This document shows positions 48,077 to 62,000 of a stretch of DNA of 64,000 nucleotides, piece by piece. How positions within the stretch are numbered: the first letter of the stretch is position 1; every line of letters begins with the position of its first letter. Position numbers and translations under genes: made by a program. The notes below the pieces were generated by a model. That model did not search any database. It saw only the letters and a list, made by a program, of their open reading frames with translations, and was not told the DNA's origin. The stretch is from Apus apus (lineage: Eukaryota; Chordata; Aves; Apodiformes; Apodidae): positions 36,031,318 through 36,095,317 of the forward strand of contig NC_067285.1 in assembly GCF_020740795.1 (NCBI RefSeq). The letters are read 5' to 3'.

Positions 48077-51000
48077 TGTGAGTTACAAAAGCAGCTGTTC
48101 TCTCTCTAGCCCTTTTGGATAGGAGGGAATTGATACAAAAGGAAACTTTGGAAATGGGGTGAGATGATTGCAGGGGTGGGAAAAAGATAAAAATATTCAC
48201 AACCAAGTTTAAAAAAATTGCAACAGGTAAGAGCCAATTGTGAGTGTCTGACTTCTGGGCGGCACGGGCAATTTATATGGCAGTGCATCACCCAGGAGTC
48301 TAGAGAGAACAGTGATGCATTGCTGACTGGCTGTGCTTGGTTTCTGGGGTTTTTTGGAGGAGTTTTACATTCAGCAAGTGTCAGGGCACAGCACGGACCA
48401 CTGGCTTGCTGTTCCCCACCCCAGCAGCTGTAAGCCAGGGGGCCCTCGAGTGGCATCCCTTTTTAGCACACACATTTTCAAACATTATTCCATTGCTCTC
48501 TCGGTTTCTGGTGGTTTTAGGTGGATTTGCAGATCTATTCTGTGTTCCAAAAAGAAGCAGAGCATTAACCCTAGGTCTGGACACTCTGCCTCTGGTAATT
48601 GCACAAGGTTTACAAACCCGTAAGGAGTTAACGAAGCAGAGCTGAAGTTGTAGGATCCTATGGGCTGCTGCTGTATTGATTGATCTTACTGTGCAAAATA
48701 AAGCAAAGGATACTGTATCTAATGGTTTTTTCTTCTGTGCTTAATTTAAGTTTTATCCTAGATTTGACATTCCATCAGTAATGGGTTAATTGTATGTGCT
48801 GCAGTCAAATATGTGCTGAAGTTATTAGCAATGTTCCTGATTCTCTGTCTAGGACATGCATGAAAACTGAAGAAGAATTATTTAAGAGGCTGTATTTTGC
48901 TGTAGGTCCTGCCTGCTTTGATATTTACTTGAACATGAATGTTATGAATGTTATACTCTTGTGTTTTGGGTAAACAGGTCAGCTTTAATCAACTGTATTT
49001 TCCTCTTTTTCTTGGCTTAGTGTGACCTTCTCTAGGAAAAATAAAAACCTTGTTTGCCCATGAGAGCCATGGAAGCGAGATGGCCTGCTGCATCTTTTAG
49101 CTGAGGTGCAAGAAAGTGATTTCTATTTGAAAAAAGTGAATCACTGGGGAAGTACAGTGGTGTAAGGTCTGCCAGGGAGCCTAGGGTTTGAGCTTGGAAA
49201 AATCCCATTGCAGTAATCCGTTAATCCATAGAATGACAAGGAAGTAATTAGACAAGATCCCAATTTTAAAATTTATATTTAACATTTATGGCTATTTCGG
49301 GTACTTTATTTTCTTTTATTCACTGCCCTCTAGAGGTCTTGCAAATGAAATTAGAGCAAGGGAAAGGAAGGTTGCAGCAGTGACTGGCTGGTGCTGCCAG
49401 GTGCTGGGCTGTGCAAGGTTTTGGAATAACTGCAGAGATGCTTCTAGAGCTAAAAGCTGTTTTCCACGCTCACTAGGAAGAGGAAAAATATTCACAGTGA
49501 GAGAAGTTCAGGTTTTAATGTACTGACTGTTTTTTCTGAGTACAAAAACATCTATGACATTCCTCTCTAAGAGCCTACCTGCTTTACTACAGGTGATAAG
49601 ACTTACAGCATAAAGTGATCAGTGCACCTATGTTTCTCCTTTTATCCCTTTCTAATATTTTCTTGGTAAAAGCATTTTCAGGGAGAAATCATCTTTATAG
49701 ATGAACTGCAGAAATGCTTCTGAACCTGAAAGTCTTGCTCCTGGTAACAGAAGAGGTGAGACCCAGTGTCCTCACAGCTTCGTGTCTCTGGAAGGTTGGG
49801 CTCTGGGCACCCTCCCGAGGCATCTCCCTCTCCTGGAGAGCCAGAATGTCTGTCTCTTGAGTGGACTTGCCTTGTACTTCTTGACCTTGAAGTGCAACCT
49901 GCAGCACGTTTGCTTGTAGGAATGTTCAGGAATCACTCTTGTCTGGCTGCCTGCTTTCATGAAGTGATTTGCATCTTAATAGCTTTGATACTGCTATCCC
50001 AGATTTTTTGGGGAAGGACAAAAAGGCAGTGGCATGGTATGATTATGTGAACCTCACTTCTGAGAGCAACCCAGCGGAAAATGGAAATGTTGTCTTTTAA
50101 GTATGACAAGAGTTCAGTTCAAGCTTTGCTACACCCACTGGTGCTTGGTATCAATCTGAGAAATTAATATCAGTTCCTATTCAGCTTTTTCAGCCTTTAT
50201 TCTCTGGCAGTTATCATGTGTATCACTCAGCAGGGATGCCAGAAATTCCTCTGCTTGGCCAGTTAAGGAAATGGCAGCATTTCCTAGCTTTGTGTTTTCT
50301 TGAGGAAAACTCTGTTCTGTGCTTCTCCAAGTGTGCTCCTGTGAGATGGTTATTAATTGTTGTGTTTTGTCTTTGAAGTGAAGCAAATGGAAGCTGGTTG
50401 GAGCATTTTGTGTCCTCCCCTGGCCGAGAAGGGCCAGTGCTTGGTGCTTATGTGAGCATCTAGAAATGGTTACCAGGTTTTGAAAAGTAGCTGTGGGTGC
50501 TGGATATGGAAAATTGATTTCCACAGAACTGCAGCTTTGCATTCCTCTTAATTTTCCGGTTGATTCAGGATTTGGGATTTGTCTTTCTTGATATCAGAGT
50601 CTTGAAGTGTAAATAAGCCATTGCAAATTGTTACATTTTATTTTTTATGAGATTTGTGAGCTTTAAACAAGGAAGGAGCACTGAAACCTTTGCTTTCTTA
50701 CAGGAGCTTATGGTCACAGAAGTATGTGTAAGGAAAGCGTAACATGCTGAGGGAGAATTACTGCAAATAACTATAGATAATAACAACATGAGAAGGTAGA
50801 AAGGTCAGATGGGTACCTTTAGGATCAGGCAGATGTAGGAGGGAGGTCTCTGCTCTGGAACTGTAGACCCTTTTGTAGAATTCTTTTGCTTCCTCAGTGT
50901 CTTCCCATACACCAGGGCTCTTCTTTAGCAGCTGCTGCTGGAAGATGCTCGATTGGCATTCTGTGCTCTCAGCTTCTTGGTTGCTCCTCTGCCTGACCCA

Positions 51001-54000
51001 GTGCACTGACAGTGGGAGAGATCAGCTCCTGAATTATGGTTCTAATTATGTTGCCTCCTTAAAGCCCTTCCTGCATGCCTGGACTTCCCATGATCAGTTA
51101 GGAACGTGCTGCCTTTATCCAAATGATGGGCATCCCAATATTTGGTGAGAAGTGTCTTGGGTTTTGTTTTGCTGCACTGGTAGAGTCGAGTTTTCCAAGG
51201 GTAAATGTGGAGAGGTGAATAATTTTGTTATGTGTTAGCATCAACCTGAAAAGTTCCACCAACAACACATCAGCTTTAAGGCAGAGCAGGACAAACCAGC
51301 TAGTGCCTATTTGTTGCAATCTGTTTGATTTTTGGATCAGAACTCAGTTTTGCAGGTAACAGAGGAAGGTCTAATCTCACCCTCATTTTCCTCAGGTAAT
51401 TATCTCAGCTGAGGTACCTTTCCCACAAATATATTGCTCTTAACATTAATTATACCTGCAGATGGCTTTTCTATACAGCTCCCTCTTGGCATGCCTTTAT
51501 GCAATCACAGGGTAGTATAAAGCCTAATGTTTTCATTAACAGATACAACAGAGAGAGATTAAAAGCAGTAAGCCTTTGCTGATCACTCAGCTCATGAAGA
51601 GCTTCACCAAGTGGCTGCAAAGTAGTGACTGGCTTTTTATGGCCCCTTTTCTGTAAGCAGATCCATTCCAAAGCCACTGCTGTGGCTGCAGCAAACTGAT
51701 ACCCTTTTAGGGCTGTCCCAACACTGTTTGCATGTTACATGTGTACACGAACCCTGGTTAGAGACACTGACTGCACAAGTGCTTATCTAGAGAAAAAGGC
51801 ATTGCTGTGTACCTTCAGAAAATGACAGATGCTTTGGAATGACACACAGCATCTGTGTCTTCATTTATCAATTCCTTGGCATATGCTCCTTTAGGAGTCA
51901 CAAAAGAAAGCTTCATAATTTCACAGATATATCTGTGTATGTGTATTTATAGACATGTTTTCATGCATTGAAATGAAGTGCATCAAGGAAATGCAGTTCT
52001 AAATTCCTAACCTCTTGGAACTGTAATTCCTTACTGAGTCTTTGCTTAAGATGAAAACAGAGTGCTAAGCAGTGCCCAGCTCACCTGGCCATTGATGGTC
52101 TTTGCTTTTGTTGTCACTGCTGAAGGCTCTAATTAATATGGAGATATGCAATTTGCAACATCTCAGTTGAGGTTATTCAGGATGCTCAGCAGAGAATCCA
52201 TAGGCAAGGGGAGCAGTGGTGTCTTTGTCACAGCCAGAAGTAACAACCTGGTGAGTGTGAAGCCCAGATGAGCTGGTAAATGTTCAGCTCTGTGGGTGCA
52301 GAGTTATCAGGACATTTACTTGGGCTCTCATTTATTCTCAGCAGTTGTATAGTCAGAAATAAAAAATCTCCCAGTACTGGAGCTGAAATATAATGGGATT
52401 ATATCTGAATAACCAATTTCTCTTTCATTACCATTTTAAAGGTCTCCTTTTCTATCAGTTCCCTTAGATTGGATTTTAAAAATGCTACTACTGGATTGTT
52501 TACCTTGGTGGAGACCAAGATAATCCTTAGGCTACTTGAATGACTCAAGTATTTGGAGCAATTTCTCGGAGCTGTCTATTGGCTGAATAGATTTGTCTAG
52601 AATCAAAGAGAGTTTTATTTCTTACCTAAATGGGAGCAGAATTCCAGTGAGGCTGATTTTCTCACAAGTCAGCTTTTCTGCTCCCTGAGTCAGTCCCTCC
52701 TTTGTGTGTGGCTCCAGTGAATGCAGCACTGGGGGATTTCTCTCCCCAGTTGCAGCTCAGAGGCTTCACTGTCATTGCCAGTGAAATTGTAACTTGCTGC
52801 TTGCAACAGTGGTGACTTTTATGGTCAGTCACAATTTGGTGGAGATGACCAACCTGTTTCCTGCAATTTGAGACTCTTTAACTGGTCCCTGCTCTGAGGG
52901 GACAGGCCTGGATTTGTGCTTTCCCTGCTCTCCATGCTGGGGGCAGCAGCTCCCAGTGCTCCACTTGCATTTGGCAGTTTTGATAAGAAAGTCCAGCATT
53001 TGAACAGCAAGGTACATTGTTCCTGCCTGCTTTCATGTGATGCTGTGCAAATGTTTGGTGGTCTGGTTTTGTTTTGTGTTTGAAGGAAAGGCTTTCATTT
53101 TTCATGCTGTAAGATATCAGCATGAGCCCCCATCCTGGCAGGGTTCATGTGATGCAGCAGCCTTGCTGAAGCTCCCAGAGACAGACCAGCAAGCAGGTGA
53201 TGGAGGTACTTGGAGGGGAAGTTCTACAGGGCCCAGGAGGCTGTTGGCCAGCAGCACCCACTCTGCACTCTGCTGGCCTTCAGCCCAGCTGTCTCCAGAG
53301 CCCCCAAGAGCTGCTGTAACAGTTGCACACAGCAGAGCCCAGCCTGCCCTGCTGCACGACAGTGGGGCTTTTGCCCTTGGGAGAGCAGAGTTGCTTCCTG
53401 CAGAGAAGGATATTCCTTAGCAGCAAAGCAGCAAGATGAGAGGTTTTGTGTGGGACTCAGAAACAAAACCTGCTGGATTTTGGCCAGTTTAGGGACTGCA
53501 GGGGTTTGGAGACTCATGGCATCCCTCATTTGCTCCTGAGCTCTCTCAAGAGCAGCAGCTCTGAAGGAGCTGTGCAGTGCAGCTGGCTCAGCAGGGAATA
53601 AGGGACACCTTGGAGGCACCTTAAATTATAAAACAGGGTTAATAATATCTCTAGGATGAAAATGTCACAGATATTTCCAGACACATCATTTACTTGGGAC
53701 AATTCATCCTGCAAACTCTTTTTCAGGTGCTAATAACTGCAAATGTTTAGGGCAGGCTCAGATATGGAAGTGTGCAGGAATCCCAGGCTGTGCAGAGCTG
53801 CAGATGATTGGTGTGTTACTTTGGGGCTGGATACTTTCAAAGTACATCAAGCTTTTTCTTGCACTAAGTGGCTGTTAGGTGAAGCAGATATCTTAGAAGG
53901 GCTGCAGCCATCTGCTGCTGCATTTCTGCTCTTTGTCCTGGAAGCGTTAAGGTCTCCTACACCAAGAAAGTTACCTGTGGTACCTGTAGTACCACCAGGT

Positions 54001-56125
54001 TGTCTAGAGGTGACAACATAAATTTGGTGGTATCATGTGGCAAAACTTGGTGTTCTCCATGAACAGATACTTGTTATAGAAGCAGCATGGAGTACTCAGA
54101 AATTCAAGAAAGTGTGTCATTTCAAGGTATAAATCAGACATACAGTTGTTTACTTGCATGGCATGGAAAATATATGCAAAGATGAGCAAGTGTTACTTAA
54201 AAGCTTTGGGTATTGGGTTGAAAAGGAAAGATGTCAGGACTTCACTGAAGCTCAGGGGCACATGCTTGGTGGTGGTAGTAACCAAAGACAGTTTGTCTTG
54301 TTGTAGCAAAGAGGAATGGGATGAGAAGTCAAGGTGTCTCCCAGATACTGCTCTGTTATGAGGTAGGTACTGGAGACTCAGGCAGCTGAGGACAGGGAAG
54401 ACAGGAGAACAGATTGTTTGGATCAGAACAACAGTAAAATGGAATTAAGCCTACATTTGAGTGGAAATCAGAGGAGTGCATTATGGAATGAGAAAAGGTG
54501 CTGTTACCTCCCCAGAATATTTCCACAGAGGCCCCTGGGGCAACCTGTTCTACTCTTCTGTTGCAGTTCATCAATATATGGAATATTGTCTCCGTCCTGC
54601 AGTGTCTTTTCAATTTCTTTCAAAGCCTGGAAGGATGAGTGCAGAATCATCTTCATGTTATTGGGAAGCTGGGGAAGATAAGGAAGTGTTCAGAGATTTA
54701 GAGTGGCAAGAGGCTTTTACTGCATATCAGTTAGTCTAAACATGCCTCCAGAGATGAGAAGTGCTCAGATGCACACAGCAATGTTTCCTGCAGGCTGTCC
54801 CAAATCAAGGGATAGTGATGAGAGAGACAAGTACTGAGATTCATTACATGTTTTCTGGGTCCCTTGCTGTGGTTTTTGGCAGTCAAGGTGCGAAATACTC
54901 CTTTCTTTTGTTGGTTTGTTTTTGTGTTGTTTTTTTTTTCTCCCCTAAATTTCTTTATGTTTGGTGTTTGGTTTTTATAATCTGCATTTTGGAATCTCAA
55001 GTTTAGGCAGTAAAAAATGTTTTTTAAGGAGAATCTTTTAAAAAGGATAGGCCAAATTCAGGGCATTGTGGAGGTTGTAGTCCTTCCCATTGTATTTTGT
55101 TATGCTGTTTAGAGTTCCTTCTCACTTATATATGTATGGCCAGGAGAAAGACTACAAGTATATGACCCAAGGAAGAATGGGTTTATGTGTAGAAAATATG
55201 TGCTGGACTAGGTTGTTTTTTATGTACCCTTTGCCACTTTTTGTTTTACAGATCTGCTTTGGTGGCTTGACATGCAGTTATAGCCACCCTGATTTAGATA
55301 CCTTTCTCCAACACAGTAACAAGGAACTTAAACATGAATATTCATAGTTGGGGAAGAACCTGAAGAGTCTTAAACATTCAGATTTCACAGGCAGAAGGAT
55401 CTGAAAGAAGCTGAAGTTTCATCAGCTCAGTCTGTGTTCTGACCTTTCTCGAGTCAAAAAGTCTTGCAAGTTTTCTGGGGCTGAAGCTGGAGAAGCCACT
55501 GCTGGAAGGCAGGGTGACATTGCAGCTGGGCTTTTCAGCATATGAAGAAAATCTGGTTTGCTAGAGTATTTTTGTTTGGGCCGTTGGCAGCTCTGTCCCC
55601 CTGCTCTCCCTGCCTCCTTGGTTATCCAGCTATAAACCAACAGACGTGGATTTCAGCCCCAAGGTCTCCCAGCCACTTGAGCAGAGTGACAGTTCTAAAT
55701 ACATTCAAATAGTGACATTACATAGTGCATTTTGTGCTTGAGCACTAATGACTTGGTAAAAAAAAAGAAAAAAGAGGAGGCAAAAGAGCTTGTAGTTCTA
55801 CTAACAAATGACAAATAGATTCATCTAGCCTTAGAGTGAAACTTCCAACTCCATCAGCTTAATGAAGAGCTCAAAAACCTGTGACTGTAATCCTGTACTG
55901 CACCATTTCTTGGCATCAGAAATTCATATGTATTCACTTGAGTCAGTTTTGCAGCTGTGAACCATAAGAGATGTTGTTTGTGACAGGTATGGAAGAGCCT
56001 CTGTATTTCTCCACAGCAGAACATTTATTTCAGTAGTTATGAGGCAGTCAACAAGGACACGGAGTTTTTAAAGGGCAGGCTTCAACTGTTGTTTTGAGTT
56101 TCTTTTTGCATTGGTTTAGGTATTA

Positions 56126-56140
56126 AAAATAAATAAATAA
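56126..56140. repeat. (AAAT)n microsatellite
   Basis: Three to four AAAT units within AAAAATAAATAAATAATC. Confidence 0.8.
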
Positions 56141-57129
56141 TCTAAACGCAGCACAAACACTTACAAGAGATGTAACAAAATTGTGTCTGTGGTTTATTTT
56201 TTTCCCAAACATTTTTCTTCCACCACATGTGCCTGTCTCTGTACAAGAAACTGTAGTTCAGGAACTGCATTATTTAAAATAGTTCTTTTTGAGGTAGAAA
56301 GTGCATTTTGCAAGGTGGCAAAAACCTGCTGCTCCTGTTGCATCTTGAATTGCATGGCTGCTGTTTTTCAGGCCAAGAAATTTAAGAAGTGGCAGCAGGG
56401 TGAATTACTTCAGGTGTTTATCAGTGGCTGGGCCAGCAAGAGCAACTGGCCAGAGCTGTGGGCTGGTTTCAGCTGGTGGCTCTGCCAGCCCTGGCCCACG
56501 GAGGGACCTCGGCTCATCAGGGTTTCTCTGGACCTCAGGTTTTGCAGTTCCTGCAGTGTCACAAATTACATTGTTCTTGTTTGAAAAACACTATTTGAAA
56601 GCAAAGCGTTGCTAACCAGGATGGCCACATGGAGAGCAATGCAGAGGCTGCTGAGGAGCTTTGGGCAGCTCACTGTGCCCCACATGTCTTCAGCTCCCAG
56701 TGGCCTTTAGGTGAAGACTTGGCTCAGCTGATCACACATGGCCATTGCCAGTAGTGCCTGGGTGGTTAGGCCAGTTTATGAAAGTGGACCAAAACTGGTT
56801 TATTTTTGCTCTCTACATCTAAAAATGCAACAGGGCAATTTTGCTCTTTATACACTTGTCCTGCAGGTGAATGCTTAACTTAGTCCCCAGAGTTGTCCAG
56901 GATTGTATCCGCTTCTCTTCTCTCCTGACCCAGTTGCTTCACTCTCCCTGACTGGGTTCTCTGGGCCTAATGTTTTTAAAATTCATTCTATGTCAATTCC
57001 AAGATGCAATGAAAATGTAAAGTCTCAAACAGAAAGCTGAGTTTTAATTAACAAACTATTTCAAACCCCCTCTTCAGCAGTAAAATCCACCACATCCTAC
57101 TGATGATAATTACTTTATTTAGGTTAAAG

Positions 57130-57158
57130 AAGGAAGGAAAAAGGAAAAAAAAAAAAAA
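57130..57158. repeat. Purine-only tract ending in poly(A)
   Basis: GAAGGAAGGAAAAAGG followed by A14. Polypurine on the + strand, so it could form a triplex; otherwise a simple repeat. Confidence 0.8.
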
Positions 57159-58317
57159 TCCCATTAACTACATGTAGCCAACTTTATAGTTTCAGTAAAT
57201 CAAGAAAATTATTTCTTGATGTTGACATCTAGTGTTTGTAGTAATTCTTTACTAGAAATTACAAGGAACAATTTCCTGCAGGCTAATGTTAAGTTCTCTA
57301 ATTTATTATCGTTAGTGAGTGTTTTATTTCCATTTTTCATGCTGAACACCTGAGAACATATTGGAATAAGAATTAAATTACAACAGTGTTCATGTTTAAA
57401 AGACAAACCAAACGTCCTCACACAGAAGAAAGGTAGGGGTTCACTTTCTTGCAAAGAACAAATTGCTTTTTCTGCTGTGCAGTCATGAATCTGTGCCCGT
57501 GTTGGTGTGGGGAGAGGCAAAGGAAGGGACTGGAGTGGCTCCTGTTGTGATGGAGGAGCTGGAGCAGCCCTGGCAGCTTGGGGAGGTGGATGGAGGCAGT
57601 CAGAGCACTTCCATAAAGAGCAGAAGACCAAAATCTACTGGGATGATTGTTGTTGGGCTTTGCTAGCTCTGATCCATGACCCTGTGCTGTCCTCCCAAAA
57701 GCAAACTTCCTCCCAGGGAGGTATTGAAGGCCTGATAATGAAGTGACAACCAGGATGTATTTAACATCTTCCTGTCCAGTACTGATTATGAAAGCAATAT
57801 TTATCTGAAGGTTTTCTTTTATATCTCGCACTATTTCTTAATTTTTTTTTAAAGACAGTTGTTTCCTGGTAATGGGTTGGGCTTTTTAAAAATTTAATTT
57901 TCTCTATGGCTCTACAACCTAAACAACCTGTTCCCCCCCATCCCTCCCGTTGGTCCCTAGAGCAGGAGCCTGGCTATTTGAATCAAACCAGTGCAAGTTA
58001 GGCAGGCAGGAGAACCTTCAGTGAACTGGGTTACACTTTGTAGCTTCTAAAATACTATTTAACATCTCTTTTTTTAGATATAAAAACAGGGATTCCCTTC
58101 CTAATCTCTGCTTACAGTTTTGAAATGGTAAATGGGTGCCAGGGACCTTTCAGACTCCAGAGGGACTGTGCAACGAACGATCTGCTCAGGCAAAGGTCAG
58201 ACTTAGGGGTTTGTTTCTTGGAAGCTCCTCCTGTTGCAGTTCACTGACAACCAACATTCAGTCTGAGGTTTTCACTTAGGAGCTTTATTTTATAAAGTGA
58301 GCAGACTTCTAGCTCTC

Positions 58318-58338
58318 TTTTTTTTTTTTTTTTTTTTT
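58318..58338. repeat. Poly(T) tract, 21 bases
   Basis: T21 followed by GTCCTCTCCTCTG. The longest pure homopolymer in the window; no adjacent retrocopy recognised. Confidence 0.9.
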
Positions 58339-58559
58339 GTCCTCTCCTCTGTTGACCTCCTGTGCTATGTTTGTAAAATACGTGAGGAGGCAGAAGCTGT
58401 GGTCATTAACTGCAAAACGTAGGCACCACAGCAGAAGAGCTCATTTTTGGTGCCATGTTTTTTGATTCTACCACACTAAAAAACCTCATCATTGCTCCGT
58501 TTTACATATGTCTGGCTCTTCCTGAGACAATAGTTTGTTCCTGCACTAAGTAAGGTTGG

Positions 58560-58960
58560 TATTCTGAAGCTCAGTATTGATAAAAGAAATGGTGACAAAA
58601 TCACATCTAATAAACTCTTCCTTCCCCCCAGAAAAAATCCTAAATGCATTCTTTGATACTTTAATTTTACATTTAAATCAAGGCCTTCCCACTGGCATGC
58701 TCAGTCCAGCTCAGATGTTGCTCACTGATCATGAACTATTTTCTTTTGGTAAATAGATTGCTGCTGCTATTATTTAATTTCCGCCCCCATAAAGCTGGCT
58801 TTCTCAGTTATGTAACAAGACATCAAAGAGGCAAGATACAGAGTGTTCCTCCTCAGAGAATAAATACCAAATTTCTCTTTGAAGCTGGAATCAAAGTGAG
58901 AAAGTCTGCAAGTGACTTGAGAAATAAGGAAGACAGGTATCCTGCATGAAAGCAAAATCA
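58560..58960. promoter_or_regulatory. Candidate conserved non-coding element
   Basis: Non-repetitive AT-rich sequence with ATTGATAAAAG, CATCTAATAAACTC, CTTTAATTTTACATTTAAAT and TATTATTTAATTTCCGCC-CCCATAAA blocks. The overlapping short frames on both strands (58731-58955) have no recognisable product. Texture only; not tested for conservation. Confidence 0.2.
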
Positions 58961-59080
58961 GAGTTTTGGCGTTGACAGATACATATTTTTTTAAATACTT
59001 ATGTTTCCTTTTCTTGTGATTTTCCTCTGATCTAAGACAGTTATACCCACTCCAGTGAGACAGGATCTTCAGCTACTGGA

Positions 59081-59092
59081 TTTTTTTTTTTT
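59081..59092. repeat. Poly(T) tract, 12 bases
   Basis: T12 followed by GTTTACTTTG. Confidence 0.85.
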
Positions 59093-62000
59093 GTTTACTT
59101 TGCAAAGGAAATTCAGGTAGACTGAGCAAAGACAGGATCCATTCTAGCATCAACTTTAACACGTAGAGGAAAAAATAATGTAAATAGTAGAATCCAAGGT
59201 TTCTAAAAATATGTTGAGACGTGCTTGATCAACCTAGAAGCTTTCCCTTGGACACTAAAGAACAGGATGCATCAGGAAAATCTTTCTTACTTGACTTTTT
59301 GGTAACTGGTTTTGTGCTGGCTTGGGGAAAATTCTCAAGTGATGCAGGAAAGCATCAGTCTGCATTCTCTTGAGACAGTGTTGGGTGAAGTGTGGTCCTC
59401 AGAAATCTTCCATGTGTAAATAGGAAAAGACTGCTTTTGTTGTGGAGTTAAAATAAGATCATTGCATTGATAGATATCTTGAGATGAATATTTTCATGTG
59501 ATGATTCAGTATATTTTGGTTTTCACTCCCTGTTGAAAGCAGCAGTTTTGCTGGTGGATAACAATACACTTATCTGTTCAGGAGAAACAAGCAGTATTGA
59601 AAAAAAGCCAGTTTTGCAGAATTAAACATTAATGAGTGTTTAAAAATACCAAGATATTGTGAATACATCTGCTTATTTTTCTAAATATTGAAAACTAGAT
59701 TAGTGTTTCCTTGGTGGTGTCCCAGCTCTGTGCCTCAACAACGTGTTTAAGCCCAAACTCTCCAGATGTAAAAAGAAATATCAGTTCTGACCTTTTTTCT
59801 TCCCCCTTAGCTGTTAGCCCGGGGGTGGCCCTGGCTGCCTGTTACTTGATTGTCTTAGTGGGTTTTATATTACTTAGTGCTGTGGTGGGTTTTTTTGCTG
59901 CAGATTTTGTCTCAAATTCTCTAGTCCTCCCTTCTATTTAGCCTAACTGTGCTTACTAATTGAATCAAAGTAACATCCATCTGCAAGCTTACTTGTAGCA
60001 TTGTAAGTACTTAGTGGCTTGTTAGGGTTATATTTTGCCTTCCCTATGATTAATAGTCAACGTCACCACTTGTGCTATTTCTTTCAAAAACCAGAGATTT
60101 TTGAAAAACACCTTTGGGCTCTACTTTCAGAAAGAGGTTGCAGGCTGGGAGCTGGGAGGAAGGCTCAACCTCCAGCTTCAGAGGAGTTGGAGGGAAGGTG
60201 TGAGTACCTGTGGATGCCAGGGGTGTCTGAGACTGCCCTGTGGCACCTGGTAGAGATATGTACAAATTTGTGGAAGTCTCTACTGTGGCAAAAGATTGCT
60301 CAGGCAGGCCAAGTGAATCAGGAGTACCTCCCACTTGCTTATCTATTACCTCCCCTTGACACAGAGTGTCCCACTGCTGCTGCCCTGGATTTGTACTGCT
60401 GTGCTGGGGATAATGAAGCCTGGCAATTGCAGCTTGAAATCTCACAGCTCTTCTCTCACAGGTTTTGTAGAGCTTCCACATCTACATCTGGACTTCTGAC
60501 ACCCCTGAAAGGAAATAATTATAGCATTCAGGTTTCTTTTTTCTTTTTCTTTTTTTTTTTAATAATTTTAGTTGATTACATCGTTTAGGGTATCAGGTGG
60601 AAGGGGTCATTTCTGTAATTCTGTTTTAATTAAAAGGAAAAAGCACCATTTGATCAAATAATGGCTTTACAGGACTGCTGCAATTATGTTCAGACTAGGG
60701 TATACTTTTCCACTCTGGATATGGGAAGATGTTTGATGACGAAATCTTACCCTGTTGATTTCTAAAGAGGGTCTGATTTGTGTTTTGTAAGTAGAACATC
60801 TAATCTATTCTGTGCTGAATTTCCACCGTTTGACACACAAAAATCCTGTGGAAAGGCTTTTTTAATCCATTATGTGATGCTGGTGATAGGCCCATCAGAG
60901 CCATCCACACTTTAGTTTTTAGCCATGCTTTCAATAGTCTGCTGGCAGGTAGGGAGGCACATAGTCCTTGCACAGCTTGCACCTTGGTAGAAAGTAGAAG
61001 GATGCATATTCTAGGGGCTCTTCTATGCTGTGTATGACCCTTGATTTTGCTTTTCAACTGCATTTGTTCATTCTTTGAAGCTGTGGAGGAGGCTTTTTCC
61101 TTGGGTATGGATGTCTTGATAAGAGTGTAACAAAAAGCACTGAAATAATAGCAAGGGTTGTGGATGTTGTGTGACTGTTTAGAATGGATAGTTTCTGTTT
61201 TAGGGAAACAACAATTTATATGGTATTTATTTGCCCAGTGCCTATAGTTTTCCACTAGATTTACAGAGGGCTACACAGTTTGTTTGATTCTGCAGCTTAC
61301 TAAAGAGGAGACATTTCCATCTTCACTGGAAAGCCAAACCAATCTGTTCCCACCAGCTGAGGAGGTTTGGTGCTGTCAGCAATACTCACCATGAGAGGTA
61401 ATGAAAAGTCTGAGCCATGTGATCAAAATCATCTGATTTTTAGCTTTGTTTGGCTTCTTGGTGCTCTTACTGTGCACACTAGCTTAAAATGGCCAGAGGG
61501 GTTTTCACTGCGAGCTCTTTGAGAGCAGGAGGAGGTGAAGTGGTGCTTGAAGAGCTTCTCTTGGGGACTAGGGAGAAGGGAGACTGGTTGACTTTGTGAG
61601 AGCCTGGGCCAGACTTGGAGACAACTCTTGTATGACAGTAAGAAATCACCAAACTTATGCAAGAGCAGGCAGGGCTCCAAGGAAGTTGAAAACTGTGTTT
61701 CAAGGATGAAATCAAGAACACAAAGAAAAAAGCAAGTAAGAAATACAGGCAATGTGGCTGAGAAGGATAAATATGAAAGGGCTGTGCTCATTGTAATGGA
61801 AATGAGTTGTTACGGGTTTGATTTCTGATTTATGAATATTAATTTTGAAGGAAGACAAAAAGATAAATGAGGCACAGTCAGATGTCTCGACAAATGGGAA
61901 AAGTTTAGCAAAGAAAACAGGAAACAATGTAAGAAGAAAACAACGTTTTGAAGCAGCTTATTAAAATCTAGCTGGAAGGCAGTAAAAGGGCAGTGGAACA

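Larger units (their letters stand above)
45610..58317. other. Long stretch of unique DNA, no gene or transposon recognised
   Basis: Apart from the weak exon candidate at 47997-48076 and simple repeats near 56.1 and 57.1 kb, I see nothing that I can assign. Overlapping frames up to 140 codons (53037-53619, 56183-56584, 57209-57831) lie in locally GC-richer sequence and lack motifs. The absence of avian CR1 over nearly 13 kb contrasts with 7-46 kb. Confidence 0.6.

Noticed and set aside
60019..60588. Open frame of 189 codons with hydrophobic C-terminus
   Set aside because: The hydrophobic end is translation of a T-rich simple repeat, the frame does not begin with ATG, and a 143-codon frame is open on the opposite strand.
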